Positions 53,047-62,121 are shown, counted from the first letter of the stretch. The stretch is DNA of 64,000 nt from Variovorax sp. (GCA_004210915.1 SEGS01000033.1:1-64000); one strand, 5' to 3'. Translations and numbers: made by a program. Notes: generated by a model from the letters alone, not told the origin.

Positions 53047-54039
53047 ATGAACGAAATCCTCCAGCGCCGCCGGCTGCTACAAGCTGCGGCGTCCCTGATC
53101 GCATGGCCTGCTCTGACACCGATCCAGGCCCACGCGCAAGCCGGCTGGCCCGCCAAGCCCGTGCGCCTGGTGGTGCCCTTCACGCCCGGCGGCACCACCG
53201 ATTTCGTCACGCGGCTGGTCGGTTTCGAGCTGGGCAAGACGCTGGGTCAGCCCGTGCTGGTCGAGAACAAGCCGGGCGCGGGCACAGTGATCGGGGTCGA
53301 CATGGTGGCCAAGGGACCGGTCGATGGCAGCAGCTTCGTCACGGTCGCCAACAGCTTCACCGCCAACCAGACGCTCGTGCGGAAGTTGCCCTACGACACG
53401 CTGATGGACCTGCGCCCGGTCGCACTCATGGGCATGTCGGAGCATGTGCTGGCCACGCACCCGGGCAGCGGCCTGAAGACGGTGGCCGACCTGCGCAGCC
53501 TGGCGCGCAGCAAACCGGCATCGCTCAGCTATGCGTCGTTCGGCAACGGCACCTCGGCACATCTCTCCGGCGAGCTGCTCAAGCAGCAGATGGGCATCGA
53601 CCTGGTGCACGTGCCGTACAAGGGCCAGGGTCCGGCGCTGGCCGATCTGCTCGGCGGGCAGGTCACCGTCATGTTCGGCAACTGGCCGGAGTTCCGCGGG
53701 CACATCCAGAGCGGCAAGCTGGTCGCGCTGGGCATGGCCACGGCGCGACGGTCGCGCTATGCGCCCGACGTGCCGACGCTGACCGAGCAGGGCGTGCCGA
53801 TCGAATCAAACTCCTGGAACGGCCTGCTCGCACCGGCCGCCACGCCCGATGCGGTGGTCGCCCGCATGAACGCCGAAGTCAACAAGGCGCTGGCGAGCCC
53901 GACGGTCGCCGAGGCCTTCGAGAAAGGCGGCATCGCGTCACTGTCGGGTACGCCCGAGCAGTTCGCCGCGTTCATCCGCAGCGAGATCGCAAAGTACGCC
54001 GAAGTGATCCGCAAAGGCGGCATCACGACCGAAGGTTGA
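53047..54039 (+). CDS. Bug/TctC-family periplasmic binding protein in the hpa operon
   Basis: A 330-residue Bug protein with a signal peptide (about 1-30, ending QAHAQAG). Mature motifs are VRLVVPFTPGGTTDFVTRLV, PVLVENKPGAGTVIGVDMV and VHVPYKGQGPALADLLGG. It is inserted between hpaE and the dioxygenase genes, so 4-hydroxyphenylacetate or a related acid is a reasonable ligand guess. Confidence 0.92.
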   Translation: MNEILQRRRLLQAAASLIAWPALTPIQAHAQAGWPAKPVRLVVPFTPGGTTDFVTRLVGFELGKTLGQPVLVENKPGAGTVIGVDMVAKGPVDGSSFVTVANSFTANQTLVRKLPYDTLMDLRPVALMGMSEHVLATHPGSGLKTVADLRSLARSKPASLSYASFGNGTSAHLSGELLKQQMGIDLVHVPYKGQGPALADLLGGQVTVMFGNWPEFRGHIQSGKLVALGMATARRSRYAPDVPTLTEQGVPIESNSWNGLLAPAATPDAVVARMNAEVNKALASPTVAEAFEKGGIASLSGTPEQFAAFIRSEIAKYAEVIRKGGITTEG

Positions 54040-54056
54040 GCACGAGGCGCCGCCCC

Positions 54057-54392
54057 ATGAGCCTGTACGCGATGCAGAAATTCCTGTTTGCACTGAACCG
54101 CGACACCGAGGTGCAACGCCGCTACAAGGAAGGCGGCGCGGCGCGCGCGGCCGTGCTCGACACCTGCGACCTGACGGGCGAGGAACGCGAGGCCATCGAC
54201 GCCGGCGACATCGGCAAGCTCTATGTGCTGGGCTGCAACGGCCAGCTGTTGATGCACTTCGCGCCGCTGCTGGGCATCGCCTGGGCCGACTACCTGGAAG
54301 CAATGCGCGAAGGCGTGCGCAAGTACGGACCGGTGCGCGCCGGGATCTATGCGATGACGACTTCGACCGAAGACAAGGTGGCTGGCGTATGA
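54057..54392 (+). CDS. LigA-like small subunit of extradiol dioxygenase
   Basis: A 111-residue protein with the LigAB alpha-subunit pattern: AMQKFLFALNRDTEVQRRYK, DLTGEEREAIDAGDIGKLYV and GCNGQLLMHFAPLLGIAWADYL. In protocatechuate 4,5-dioxygenase LigA caps the active site of LigB. It overlaps the LigB-type gene by 4 bp. E. coli HpaD works without such a subunit, so this is a two-component variant. ATG 54057 was chosen from a much longer overlapping frame. Confidence 0.83.
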   Translation: MSLYAMQKFLFALNRDTEVQRRYKEGGAARAAVLDTCDLTGEEREAIDAGDIGKLYVLGCNGQLLMHFAPLLGIAWADYLEAMREGVRKYGPVRAGIYAMTTSTEDKVAGV

Positions 54393-55216
54393 GTCTGGTT
54401 TTTGCCGGCGTCTGCAGCCACGCCCCGGGCATCACCGGCCGCGCGCACCTGGCCGACCCGACGGTCAAGGACGCGGTCCATGCGCAGTTCCATCGCTTCG
54501 GTGCAGCGATGCGCGCGACGAAGCCCGACGCGCTGATCGTGATCGCGGCCGAGCACTTCGCCAACTTCTTCATGAACAACATGCCGGCCTATGCGATCGG
54601 CATGGCCGACAGCTACGAGGGGCCGATCGAAGACCCGAAGTGGCTGGGCATCGAAAAGACGAGGATTCCCGGCGACGCAGCGCTGTCGCAGCGGCTGATC
54701 CGCGAGGTGATGCAGACGGTCGACGTGGCGTATGCGGAAGAGTGGAAGTTCGACCACGGGATCATGGTGCCGCTGCACTTCCTCACGCCGCAGTACGACC
54801 TGCCGGTCATCCCCGTCAACATCAATTGCCAGGGACCGCCGCTCACGCCGCTGCACCGCGCATGGGCGTTCGGCGAAGCGCTGCGCTGCGCCTGCGATGC
54901 GGCGCCAGAGCGCATCGCGCTGGTGGGCACGGGCGGCCTCTCGCACTGGCCGGCGACGCCCGATTCGGGCAAGGTCAACGAAGCCTGGGACGCCGCCTTC
55001 ATGGACCGCTGGTGCGCCAATGATCGCGATGCCCTGCTGTCGCCAGAGGCTTACGGCGACGAGGCCACCTACCGCGAAGCGGGCCAGGGCGGCTTCGAGG
55101 TCCGGACCTTCCTCACCGTGGCCGCCGCAGCGCGCGGCAAGGGCGAGATCCTGCACATGCAAGCCATTCCGATCTTCGCGGTGAGCTGCACGGCCGCCAC
55201 GATGTCGGTGGAGTGA
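54389..55216 (+). CDS. hpaD: Class III extradiol dioxygenase, homoprotocatechuate 2,3-dioxygenase type
   Basis: A 275-residue LigB-family enzyme expected to cleave 3,4-dihydroxyphenylacetate. Iron ligand candidates are the His in GVCSHAPGI (H10-12 region), AEHFANFF and the Glu/His of the C-terminal half. WKFDHGIMVPLHFLTP and GTGGLSHWP carry the conserved catalytic histidines. Length is near E. coli HpaD (283). Coupled to the LigA-like gene upstream and 8 bp before hpaF. Confidence 0.86.
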   Translation: MSLVFAGVCSHAPGITGRAHLADPTVKDAVHAQFHRFGAAMRATKPDALIVIAAEHFANFFMNNMPAYAIGMADSYEGPIEDPKWLGIEKTRIPGDAALSQRLIREVMQTVDVAYAEEWKFDHGIMVPLHFLTPQYDLPVIPVNINCQGPPLTPLHRAWAFGEALRCACDAAPERIALVGTGGLSHWPATPDSGKVNEAWDAAFMDRWCANDRDALLSPEAYGDEATYREAGQGGFEVRTFLTVAAAARGKGEILHMQAIPIFAVSCTAATMSVE

Positions 55217-55224
55217 GCCGCGCC

Positions 55225-55632
55225 ATGCCGCACCTCGTGATCCTCTACACCCCGAGCATCGAAGCAGAGACCGACATGTCCGCGCTGTGCCGCACGCTCG
55301 CCGACAGCATGCTGGACCAGCGCGACGACGCGGACAAGCAAGTGTTCCCCACCGGCGGCACCCGTGTGCTGGCCTACCCGGCCGTGCACTTCGCGGTGGC
55401 CGACGGCAGCGGCGACCATGCTTTCGTCTACCTCAACCTGCGCATGGGCGCGGGCCGCAGCGCCGCGGTGCACCAGCGCATCGGCGATGCGCTGCTCGCA
55501 GCGGCGAAGCAGCACTTCGCGCCCGTCTTCGACACCCGCCACATCGGCATCACGCTGCAGATCGACGAGAGCCCCGGACAGGTGTTCGACGGCAAGCACA
55601 GCAACCTGCATCCGCTCTTCAACAAGCCCTGA
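55225..55632 (+). CDS. hpaF: 5-carboxymethyl-2-hydroxymuconate delta-isomerase
   Basis: A 135-residue tautomerase-superfamily isomerase. ATG 55225 is chosen over GTG 55213 because it leaves proline as residue 2 ([10 protein letters not shown]), the catalytic N-terminal proline of this family. Other features are [20 protein letters not shown] and [13 protein letters not shown]. It converts the muconate made by HpaE for HpaG. Confidence 0.9.
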   Translation: MPHLVILYTPSIEAETDMSALCRTLADSMLDQRDDADKQVFPTGGTRVLAYPAVHFAVADGSGDHAFVYLNLRMGAGRSAAVHQRIGDALLAAAKQHFAPVFDTRHIGITLQIDESPGQVFDGKHSNLHPLFNKP

Positions 55633-55642
55633 GACTCCTTCC

Positions 55643-56443
55643 ATGCTGACCCCCGACGTCATCCGGCAACTGGCCGCCGAACTGCACGAGAGCGAGCGCT
55701 CGCGCGTGCAGGTGCGGCATTTCTCGCAGCGTTTCCCGCAGATGACCATTGAGGACGGCTATGCGGTCTCGCGCGAATGGGTGCGCAGCAAGATCGCTGC
55801 GGGCCGTGTCATCAAAGGCCACAAGATCGGTCTCACATCGCGCGCCATGCAGGTGTCGAGCCAGATCACCGAGCCCGACTACGGCACGCTGCTCGACGAC
55901 ATGTTCTTCGAGCAGGGCGACATTCCGTTCGCCCGATTCATCGCGCCGCGGGTCGAGGTCGAACTGGCCTTCGTGCTTGGCCGCGCGCTGCAGGGCCCGA
56001 ACGTGACGATCACCGATGTGCTGGCCGCCACCGACTACGTGGTGCCGGCCATCGAGATCATTGACGCGCGCATCGAGCAGTTCGACCGCGACACGCGCGC
56101 ACCGCGCAAGGTGTTCGACACCATCGCCGACAACGCGGCCAATGCGGGCGTGGTGCTGGGCGGCCGGCCCGTGAAGCCGGACGCGGTCGACCTGCGGTGG
56201 GTCGGCGCGCTGCTCTACAAGAACGCGGTGATCGAGGAGTCGGGCGTGGCCGCCGCGGTGCTCAACCATCCGGCCACCGGCGTCGCCTGGCTGGCCAACA
56301 AACTCGCGCCCTGGGGCGAGCGGCTGGAGGCCGGCGAAGTCGTGCTGGCCGGCTCGTTCACGCGCCCCACCGCGGCCGTGGCCGGTGATGTGTTCCATGC
56401 CGACTACGGCCCGCTCGGCGCCATCGCCTTCCGTTTTGTCTGA
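55643..56443 (+). CDS. hpaH: 2-oxo-hept-4-ene-1,7-dioate hydratase
   Basis: A 266-residue FAH-like hydratase (MhpD/HpaH type): [40 protein letters not shown], the metal-binding [16 protein letters not shown] and [19 protein letters not shown]. It hydrates the dienoate to 4-hydroxy-2-oxoheptanedioate, the HpaI substrate. ATG 55643 lies 10 bp after the hpaF stop. Confidence 0.92.
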   Translation: MLTPDVIRQLAAELHESERSRVQVRHFSQRFPQMTIEDGYAVSREWVRSKIAAGRVIKGHKIGLTSRAMQVSSQITEPDYGTLLDDMFFEQGDIPFARFIAPRVEVELAFVLGRALQGPNVTITDVLAATDYVVPAIEIIDARIEQFDRDTRAPRKVFDTIADNAANAGVVLGGRPVKPDAVDLRWVGALLYKNAVIEESGVAAAVLNHPATGVAWLANKLAPWGERLEAGEVVLAGSFTRPTAAVAGDVFHADYGPLGAIAFRFV

Positions 56444-56450
56444 GGTTCCC

Positions 56451-57102
56451 ATGCACACACCCGTCAATACTTTCAAGCAGGCCCTGCAGGCCGGCCATGC
56501 ACAGATCGGCCTCTGGGTCGGGCTGGCCGACGGCTACGCGGCCGAGCTGCTGGCCGGCACCGGCTACGACTGGCTGCTGGTCGATGGCGAACATGCGCCC
56601 AACGACGTGCGCTCGGTGCTGGCGCAGCTGCAGGGCATCGCCAGCGCCTGGTCGGCTGGTGCAGGCCATGCGCTACCCGCCCGAAGGCATCCGCGGCATG
56701 GGCAGTGCGCTGGCGCGCGCCTCGCGGTGGCAGGCCTACCCGAACTACCTGCACGAGGCCAACGCGCAGACCTGCCTGCTGGTCCAGGCCGAGACGGTGG
56801 AGGCGATGAAGAACCTCGACGCCATCGCGGCGACGCCCGGCGTCGATGGCGTGTTCATTGGCCCGGCCGACCTGTCGGCGTCGATGGGCTTCGTCGGCCA
56901 GTCGAACCACCCCGAGGTGCAGGCCGTGATCGCCGACGGCATCGCGCGCATCCTGCGGGCAGGCAAGGCGCCGGGCATCCTGGCGACGACCGAGGAGCAG
57001 GCACGCAAATGGCTGGACGCGGGCGCGCTGTTCGTCGCGGTGGGCGTCGACACGATGCTGCTGGCGTCGGCGGCGCGGCAGCTGCTGGCGCGCTACCGGT
57101 GA
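56451..57102 (+). pseudogene. hpaI: 4-hydroxy-2-oxoheptanedioate aldolase, deleted and frameshifted
   Basis: From ATG 56451 the frame gives a normal HpaI start ([20 protein letters not shown], catalytic-base region [10 protein letters not shown]) up to QLQGIAS near 56645. It then leaves frame. A second frame resumes HpaI at [20 protein letters not shown] through the metal-binding [10 protein letters not shown] and [12 protein letters not shown] to the stop at 57102. Compared with E. coli HpaI from memory, about 110 nt (roughly 38-40 residues, including the active-site Arg of VVRPxWN) are missing at 56641-56670. The deletion length is not a multiple of three. As written it cannot make active aldolase. 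Confidence 0.85.
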
Positions 57103-57152
57103 GGCGGCGCGGACAGCGACGCGGACTGCCGCCGCAAAGCCGAAAAATAGTG

Positions 57153-57260
57153 ATGAAGTTGAACGAACGTGGCGTAAACGCGGGGGTACCAACCGGCCCC
57201 CTGCTGGAAAAATACGGCATCACCGTGCGCCGGGCCCTGCAAGACGCCGTGACCTGTTGA
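57153..57260 (+). other. Short open frame of unclear status
   Basis: A 35-residue frame ([15 protein letters not shown] onwards, ending [10 protein letters not shown]) fills most of the gap between broken hpaI and the next Bug gene. It has no clear ribosome-binding site and no family I know. It may be a decayed gene fragment or chance. Confidence 0.2.
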
Positions 57261-57288
57261 ATCACCACTTTCCATCCTGGAGACTTCC

Positions 57289-58284
57289 ATGAACTTCACC
57301 CGTCGCCACCTGCTGCAGACCACCGGCGCCTCGGCCCTGCTCGCCAGCATCGGCCAGCAGGCCTTCGCGCAGGCCGCCGCACCGATCGAGACCACCACCG
57401 TCGTCACCGGCTTCGCGGCCGGCGGCACCTCCGACACCATCTGCCGCCGCCTGGCGCAGAAGCTCTCGCCGGCGTTCGCCAAGGCGGCCGTGGTCGAGAA
57501 CCGCACCGGCGCGGGCGGCCAGATCGCCATCGGCTACGTCAAGGGCCGGCCGGCCGACGGCAGCGCGATCCTGCAGACGCCGACGTCGATGCTCACGATC
57601 TATCCGCACATCTACAAGAAGCTGCCGTACGACCCGCAGGCCGACCTCACGCCACTGTCGCTGGGCTGCGTGTTCGACTTCGGCTTCGCGGTCGGCCCGT
57701 CGGTGCCCGCCAGCGTGACCAACATCGCCGAGTTCCTGGCCTGGGCCAAGGCCAACCCCGCCGGCGCAAACTTCGGTTCCCCGGCGGCTGGCTCGACGCC
57801 GCACTTCATCGGCGCGCTGATCGGCCAGCATGGCAACGTGGAACTCAAGCACGCGGCCTACCGCGGCACGCAGCCGGCCATGTTGGACCTGCTGGGCGGG
57901 AACATTTCGGCGGTGTCGGGCCCGATCGGCGACCTCACGCAGCATCTGCCCAGCGGCAAGATCCGCATCCTCAGCGTCTCGGGCAGCAAGCGCAACCGCT
58001 TCGCGCCACAGGTCCCGACGCTGGTCGAGCAAGGCATGCCCGACATGGCGCACAGCGAATGGTTTGCCTTCTTCCTGCCCGCCAAGGCACCGGCCGAACT
58101 GGTCGCCCGCCTCAACGGCCATGTGCGCACCGCGCTGGCGTCGCAGGACGTGATCGACGGGTTGGCGGGCTTCGGGCTGGAAGCGATGTCCTCCTCGCCC
58201 GCCGAGCTGGCCGACCTGATCAAGAAGGACACCGCCAAGTGGGGCCCGATCGTGAAAAAGGTCGGCTTCACCGCAGAGGGCTGA
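57289..58284 (+). CDS. Bug/TctC-family periplasmic binding protein
   Basis: A 331-residue Bug protein with signal peptide (RRHLLQTTGASALLASIGQQ, cleavage near AFAQA). It has TTTVVTGFAAGGTSDTICRR, AAVVENRTGAGGQIAIGYV and KHAAYRGTQPAMLDLLGG. The ATG follows CTGGAGACTTCC. It starts a small group with the aldolase-family and ketopantoate-reductase-family genes that follow, with gaps of 4 bp each. Confidence 0.92.
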   Translation: MNFTRRHLLQTTGASALLASIGQQAFAQAAAPIETTTVVTGFAAGGTSDTICRRLAQKLSPAFAKAAVVENRTGAGGQIAIGYVKGRPADGSAILQTPTSMLTIYPHIYKKLPYDPQADLTPLSLGCVFDFGFAVGPSVPASVTNIAEFLAWAKANPAGANFGSPAAGSTPHFIGALIGQHGNVELKHAAYRGTQPAMLDLLGGNISAVSGPIGDLTQHLPSGKIRILSVSGSKRNRFAPQVPTLVEQGMPDMAHSEWFAFFLPAKAPAELVARLNGHVRTALASQDVIDGLAGFGLEAMSSSPAELADLIKKDTAKWGPIVKKVGFTAEG

Positions 58285-58288
58285 TGAC

Positions 58289-59086
58289 TTGAATACCTCC
58301 ATCCACCCCGACGAGCGCGCAGCGCGCGTTCAGCTCGCGGCCTGCTACCGCATCTTCGCGATGCTGGGGTGGACGGAGATGATCTACAACCACATCACGG
58401 TGCGCCTGCCCGAGGGCGTGACGGGCGGCGCGGCGAACGATGGTGGCGATGGTGGCAACGGCGGCAACAGCGCCGCGCAGTTCCTCATCAACCCGTTCGG
58501 ACTGCACTACAGCGAGGTCACGGCCAGCAACCTGGTGAAGATCGACGCACAGGGCCGCGTGCTCGACGGTTCGGCGCACCCGGTCAACCCGGCCGGCTTC
58601 ACGGTGCATGCCGCCATCCACAACGGGCTGGCCGGCGCGCACTGCGTGATGCACACCCACACCACGGCCGGCGTGGCGGTGGCCTGCCTCGAAGGCGGGC
58701 TGCAACAGACCAACTTCTACACCGCACAGCTGCACGGCATGGTGGCGTACCACGACTTCGAGGGCATCACGATCCATGCCGACGAAGGACCGCGCCTGCT
58801 GCAGAGCATCGGCAGCCGCAACGCCGTGATCCTGCGCAACCACGGGCTCCTGGCCTGGGGCCACACGCTGCCGCAAACCTTCGCCATTCTCTGGACGCTG
58901 CAGCGCGCCTGCGAAATCCAGATGGCCACCTTTTCGATGGGCCGCGCGATCCCCGTGAGCGAAGAGATCGCTGCCCGCTGCACGCGCGATGCGCTGCAGT
59001 TCAGCCCGGCGCATGGCGCGGGGCAGGACGTTTTCAACGCGCTGGTGCGCCAGGTCGACCGGCTCGACGCCAGCTACAAGAACTGA
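58289..59086 (+). CDS. Class II aldolase/adducin-family protein
   Basis: A 265-residue zinc-dependent aldolase-fold protein. The N-terminal NHITVRLP region, the metal ligands in HCVMHTHTTAGVAVA (HxH) and a third in VILRNHGLLAWG identify the family. The start is TTG at 58289, 4 bp after the Bug stop, with AGAGGG upstream. A Gly/Asn-rich insert (GGAANDGGDGGNGGNSAAQ, about residues 45-65) interrupts the usual SxR-P-loop. Substrate unknown; relatives act on sugar phosphates or 4-hydroxy-2-oxo acids. Confidence 0.85.
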   Translation: MNTSIHPDERAARVQLAACYRIFAMLGWTEMIYNHITVRLPEGVTGGAANDGGDGGNGGNSAAQFLINPFGLHYSEVTASNLVKIDAQGRVLDGSAHPVNPAGFTVHAAIHNGLAGAHCVMHTHTTAGVAVACLEGGLQQTNFYTAQLHGMVAYHDFEGITIHADEGPRLLQSIGSRNAVILRNHGLLAWGHTLPQTFAILWTLQRACEIQMATFSMGRAIPVSEEIAARCTRDALQFSPAHGAGQDVFNALVRQVDRLDASYKN

Positions 59087-59090
59087 CTCC

Positions 59091-60074
59091 ATGAAGATCT
59101 GCATTTACGGCGCCGGCGCCATCGGCGGCTGGATCGGCGTGGCGCTGGCGCAAGCCGGCGAGCGCCTGAACGTGGTGGCGCGCGGCGCCACGCTGGAGGC
59201 GCTGCAGCGCGACGGCCTTTCCCTGATGCGCGGCGACATCCGCACGCGCGCGCCGGTGAACGCGGTGGCCGATCCCGCGGCGCTGGGCGTGCAGGACCTG
59301 GTCATCGTCGCGGTGAAGGCGCCAGCGCTGGCCGGCGTGGCCGAACACATCGCGCCGCTGCTGGGCCGCGACACGATGGTGCTGGTCGCCATGAACGGCG
59401 TGCCATGGTGGTTCCTGCAAGGCGGCTTCGGCGGTGCGCAAACCGGCAAGCGGCTCGCCGCGGTCGACCCCACCGGCGCCATCGCGGCGGCGATTCCCGA
59501 GCGCCATGTGATCGGCGGCGTGGTGCATGTCAGCTGCTCGCTCGACGCGCCGGGCGTGGTGCGGCACCACTTCGGCAACGGACTGATCATCGGCGAGCCC
59601 TCGGGCGAAGCGACGCCGCGCGTGCAGGCGCTGCATGCGCTGCTGGTGCGTGCCGGCATCGACACCACGCTGTCGCCACAGATCCAGAAGGACGTCTGGT
59701 TCAAGCTGTGGGGCAACATGACGGTGAACCCGATCAGTGCGCTGACCGGCGCCACCACCGACCTCATCATGGGTGACGACCTGGTGCGCGGCTTCATCTC
59801 GGCGGTGATGCTCGAGGCCAAGGCCATCGGCGCGCGCATCGGCATCGCGATCGAACAAAGCCCCGAAGACCGCCACGCTGTCACGCGCAAGCTCGGCGCC
59901 TTCAAGACGTCGATGCTGCAGGACGTGGAGGCAGGCCGCGCGGTCGAGCTCGATGCGCTGGTGACCGCCGTGCGCGAACTGGGCGAACTGACCGGCGTGC
60001 CGACGCCCTTCACCGACACGCTGCTCGGCCTCGCGCGCCTGCAGGCACGCGGCCTGGGTCTTTACCCGGACTGA
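59091..60074 (+). CDS. 2-dehydropantoate 2-reductase family protein
   Basis: A 327-residue NADPH-dependent ketoreductase of the PanE/ApbA family. N-terminal Rossmann motif is ICIYGAGAIGGWIGVALA. The catalytic lysine-containing helix is QIQKDVWFKLWGNMTVNPIS, and TSMLQDVEAGRAVELDALV is typical of the C-terminal domain. Given its neighbours (aldolase family, Bug binding protein) it probably reduces a 2-oxo acid in catabolism and is not the pantothenate enzyme (inference). Confidence 0.85.
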   Translation: MKICIYGAGAIGGWIGVALAQAGERLNVVARGATLEALQRDGLSLMRGDIRTRAPVNAVADPAALGVQDLVIVAVKAPALAGVAEHIAPLLGRDTMVLVAMNGVPWWFLQGGFGGAQTGKRLAAVDPTGAIAAAIPERHVIGGVVHVSCSLDAPGVVRHHFGNGLIIGEPSGEATPRVQALHALLVRAGIDTTLSPQIQKDVWFKLWGNMTVNPISALTGATTDLIMGDDLVRGFISAVMLEAKAIGARIGIAIEQSPEDRHAVTRKLGAFKTSMLQDVEAGRAVELDALVTAVRELGELTGVPTPFTDTLLGLARLQARGLGLYPD

Positions 60075-60167
60075 CGGCAGCCCAGCGGCCGCCTCGGGGC
60101 AACGGCCGCGCTTTACGCCACCGGCCCGGCGTGCTGGAATGGCCGCCTCGCCACCGCCGGGGCCGCC

Positions 60168-61013
60168 ATGGACTTTCACCACCCGCTCGTGCGCAGCGTG
60201 CTGCTGCCGCTGGTGCTCGCGCTCGTCGCCACCGGTGTGTTGCGCTTCACCGCAGGATCGCGCTGGGCCGGCGCGGGCCTGGGCGTGGCGCTGCTCGCCG
60301 CAGCGCTGGCGGTCGTCGGCTGGCAGCCGCGTCCGGGTTCGCTGACGGAGAAGCTGCCCTGGGTCGTGATCGCTGCAACGCTGCTGGCCCTGCTGCTGGA
60401 AGCGGTGCGCGCGTCTCGTTGGTTGCAGTGGATCGTTGCCAGCGCGGCCTGGGCGCTGGCGCTCGCGGCCCTGGGCGTCGCTTCGCTGCCCGCGGGCGCG
60501 CTGACCTGGGTCATCGGTGCCGCCGCCCTCGCCGCGGTGCTGCATGCGCGCGACGACAACGCCGATGCGCCCGCGCTGCTGGCCGTGGCCGGCTTCGGCC
60601 TGGCGGCCGTGGCGATGACGGCCGCCTCGCTGCTCCTCTTTGAGCTGGCGCTGGGTGGCGCGGTCGCAACGGCGGGCATCGCGCTGTGGCTCTGGCCGCA
60701 GCCGCGCATTGCCTTCGGTGCGGCCGGCCGCGTGGTGGCGGTGCTGACCTGGCTGGCGCTCGCGCACGCCACGGCGCGCCTGACGCAGGCGCCGCATACG
60801 GCGTTGGCGCTGCTTGCGCTGGTGTTTGCGGTCGGCCCGCTGATGACGTGGTGGCACCCGGCCGCGCCGGCCTGGGCGTCGCCGCTGTGGCGCGCCGCGG
60901 TCGCGGCCTTGCTGGCCGTGGGCGGGGTGGCGCTCACCGTGCGTGCCGTCGACGCACCTGCGCCCGCGCCCGGCGCCGCACAAGAGGATCCGTACTACAC
61001 GCCACGCTGGTAG
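60168..61013 (+). CDS. Uncharacterised multi-helix membrane protein
   Basis: A 281-residue protein that is almost entirely hydrophobic Ala/Leu-rich helices, about nine, such as VRSVLLPLVLALVATGVLRF and WLQWIVASAAWALALAALG, with a short polar C-terminus EDPYYTPRW. ATG 60168 is the first in frame. I do not recognise the family. Extreme GC and Ala content make homology hard to judge by eye. It stands alone, 94 bp after the reductase gene. Confidence 0.65.
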   Translation: MDFHHPLVRSVLLPLVLALVATGVLRFTAGSRWAGAGLGVALLAAALAVVGWQPRPGSLTEKLPWVVIAATLLALLLEAVRASRWLQWIVASAAWALALAALGVASLPAGALTWVIGAAALAAVLHARDDNADAPALLAVAGFGLAAVAMTAASLLLFELALGGAVATAGIALWLWPQPRIAFGAAGRVVAVLTWLALAHATARLTQAPHTALALLALVFAVGPLMTWWHPAAPAWASPLWRAAVAALLAVGGVALTVRAVDAPAPAPGAAQEDPYYTPRW

Positions 61014-61155
61014 GCGCTGCTAGCATGCGCCGCATCTGCAGCCAACCCGATGCGGATTCCGGCCCGGATGCGGGCGGCAGGTCTTCACCGGAGTTCGTCG
61101 TCTGAGCGCCCTCACCAACCCGCTTTCCGCCCCCGCTTCGGCATCGCTGAGCGCA

Positions 61156-62043
61156 GTGACTCCCGGCCCGCTTGCGCCGCGCGATGCCGCCGCCCTGTGG
61201 CCGCTGTGCCTGGCCATCGCCGAACGCCACCGCCAGGGGTGGCCGCCGGCCGGGCCTGAACTCCCGCTGGCCTGGTCACCGGCGGGCGGCTATGCGCTGC
61301 CACCCGGTTGGAACGCCGACGCCTGCACCTTGTTCGAGTTGCTCAAGCCGCTGCTCGACCGCCATGAGGTAGACGCCGGCTGGACCGTCGGCCAGTTGGG
61401 CCAGAGCCTGGACGGCTGCATCGCCACGCACAGCGGCGACTCGTGCTTCGTCAACGGTCCCGAAGGCCTGGTGCACGTGCACCGGCTGCGCGCGCTGTGC
61501 GATGCGGTCATCGTCGGCGCGGGCACGGCTGCACTCGACAACCCCCAACTCACCACGCGCCGCGTGACCGGGCCCAACGCCACGCGCGTGGTGCTCGACC
61601 CTTCGCTGCGCGTGCCGGCCACTGCGCGCGTCTTTCATGACGATCAGGCGCCGACGCTGCTCGTGTGCAACGAAGACCGGCGCGCCGAGGCCGAGGCACG
61701 CTTCGGCGCCGCGCGCGTCGTCGCCGTGCCGCGCCACACGCAGGCCTTCTGCCTGGCGCTGCCCGACGTGGTGAAGGCGCTGCACGCACGCGGCTTGCGC
61801 CGGTTGTTCGTGGAGGGCGGCGGCGTCACCGTGTCGGAGTTCGTGCGCCAGGGTTGCCTCGACCGCCTCCATCTGATCGTGGCGCCGGTCGTCATCGGCG
61901 ACGGCCAGCGTGGCCTGAGCGTGCGCCCGGCCACCGCCATGCGCGATGCGCTGCGCCCGCCCGCGCGCACCTTCACGCTGGGCCAGGATGTGCTGTGGGA
62001 CATGGATCTGCGGGCAGAGGCGGTGCCGAATCCGCGTTTGTAA
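61156..62043 (+). CDS. RibD C-terminal-domain reductase
   Basis: A 295-residue protein whose residues about 75-290 match the RibD C-terminal/dihydrofolate-reductase-like fold. Motifs are VGQLGQSLDGCIA, ALCDAVIVGAGTAALDNPQLTT, TRVVLDPSLRVP, LRRLFVEGGGVTVSEFV and HLIVAPVVIGDG. There is no deaminase domain, so it is a stand-alone pyrimidine-reductase-like enzyme. The first 70 residues are unfamiliar. GTG 61156 is the first plausible start; the ribosome-binding site is poor. Confidence 0.82.
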   Translation: MTPGPLAPRDAAALWPLCLAIAERHRQGWPPAGPELPLAWSPAGGYALPPGWNADACTLFELLKPLLDRHEVDAGWTVGQLGQSLDGCIATHSGDSCFVNGPEGLVHVHRLRALCDAVIVGAGTAALDNPQLTTRRVTGPNATRVVLDPSLRVPATARVFHDDQAPTLLVCNEDRRAEAEARFGAARVVAVPRHTQAFCLALPDVVKALHARGLRRLFVEGGGVTVSEFVRQGCLDRLHLIVAPVVIGDGQRGLSVRPATAMRDALRPPARTFTLGQDVLWDMDLRAEAVPNPRL

Positions 62044-62107
62044 GTATTCCGGCGCGTTTGTAGGACGCCATCCTTCTGCAGGGCACCGGCAAAATTCACA
62101 GCCGAAC

Positions 62108-62121
62108 TTAACTTGGGTTAA
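62108..62121. promoter_or_regulatory. Inverted repeat upstream of Crp/Fnr gene
   Basis: TTAAC-TTGG-GTTAA is a perfect 5-bp dyad touching the first possible ATG (62121) of the Crp/Fnr-type gene. Its spacing is like an FNR-class half-site pair. It would be an autoregulatory site if translation starts at 62166. Confidence 0.35.

Noticed and set aside
59034-60983. A 649-residue leftward frame across the reductase and membrane-protein genes
   Set aside because: It spans two plus-strand genes and is Arg/Gly/His-rich with no recognisable domain.
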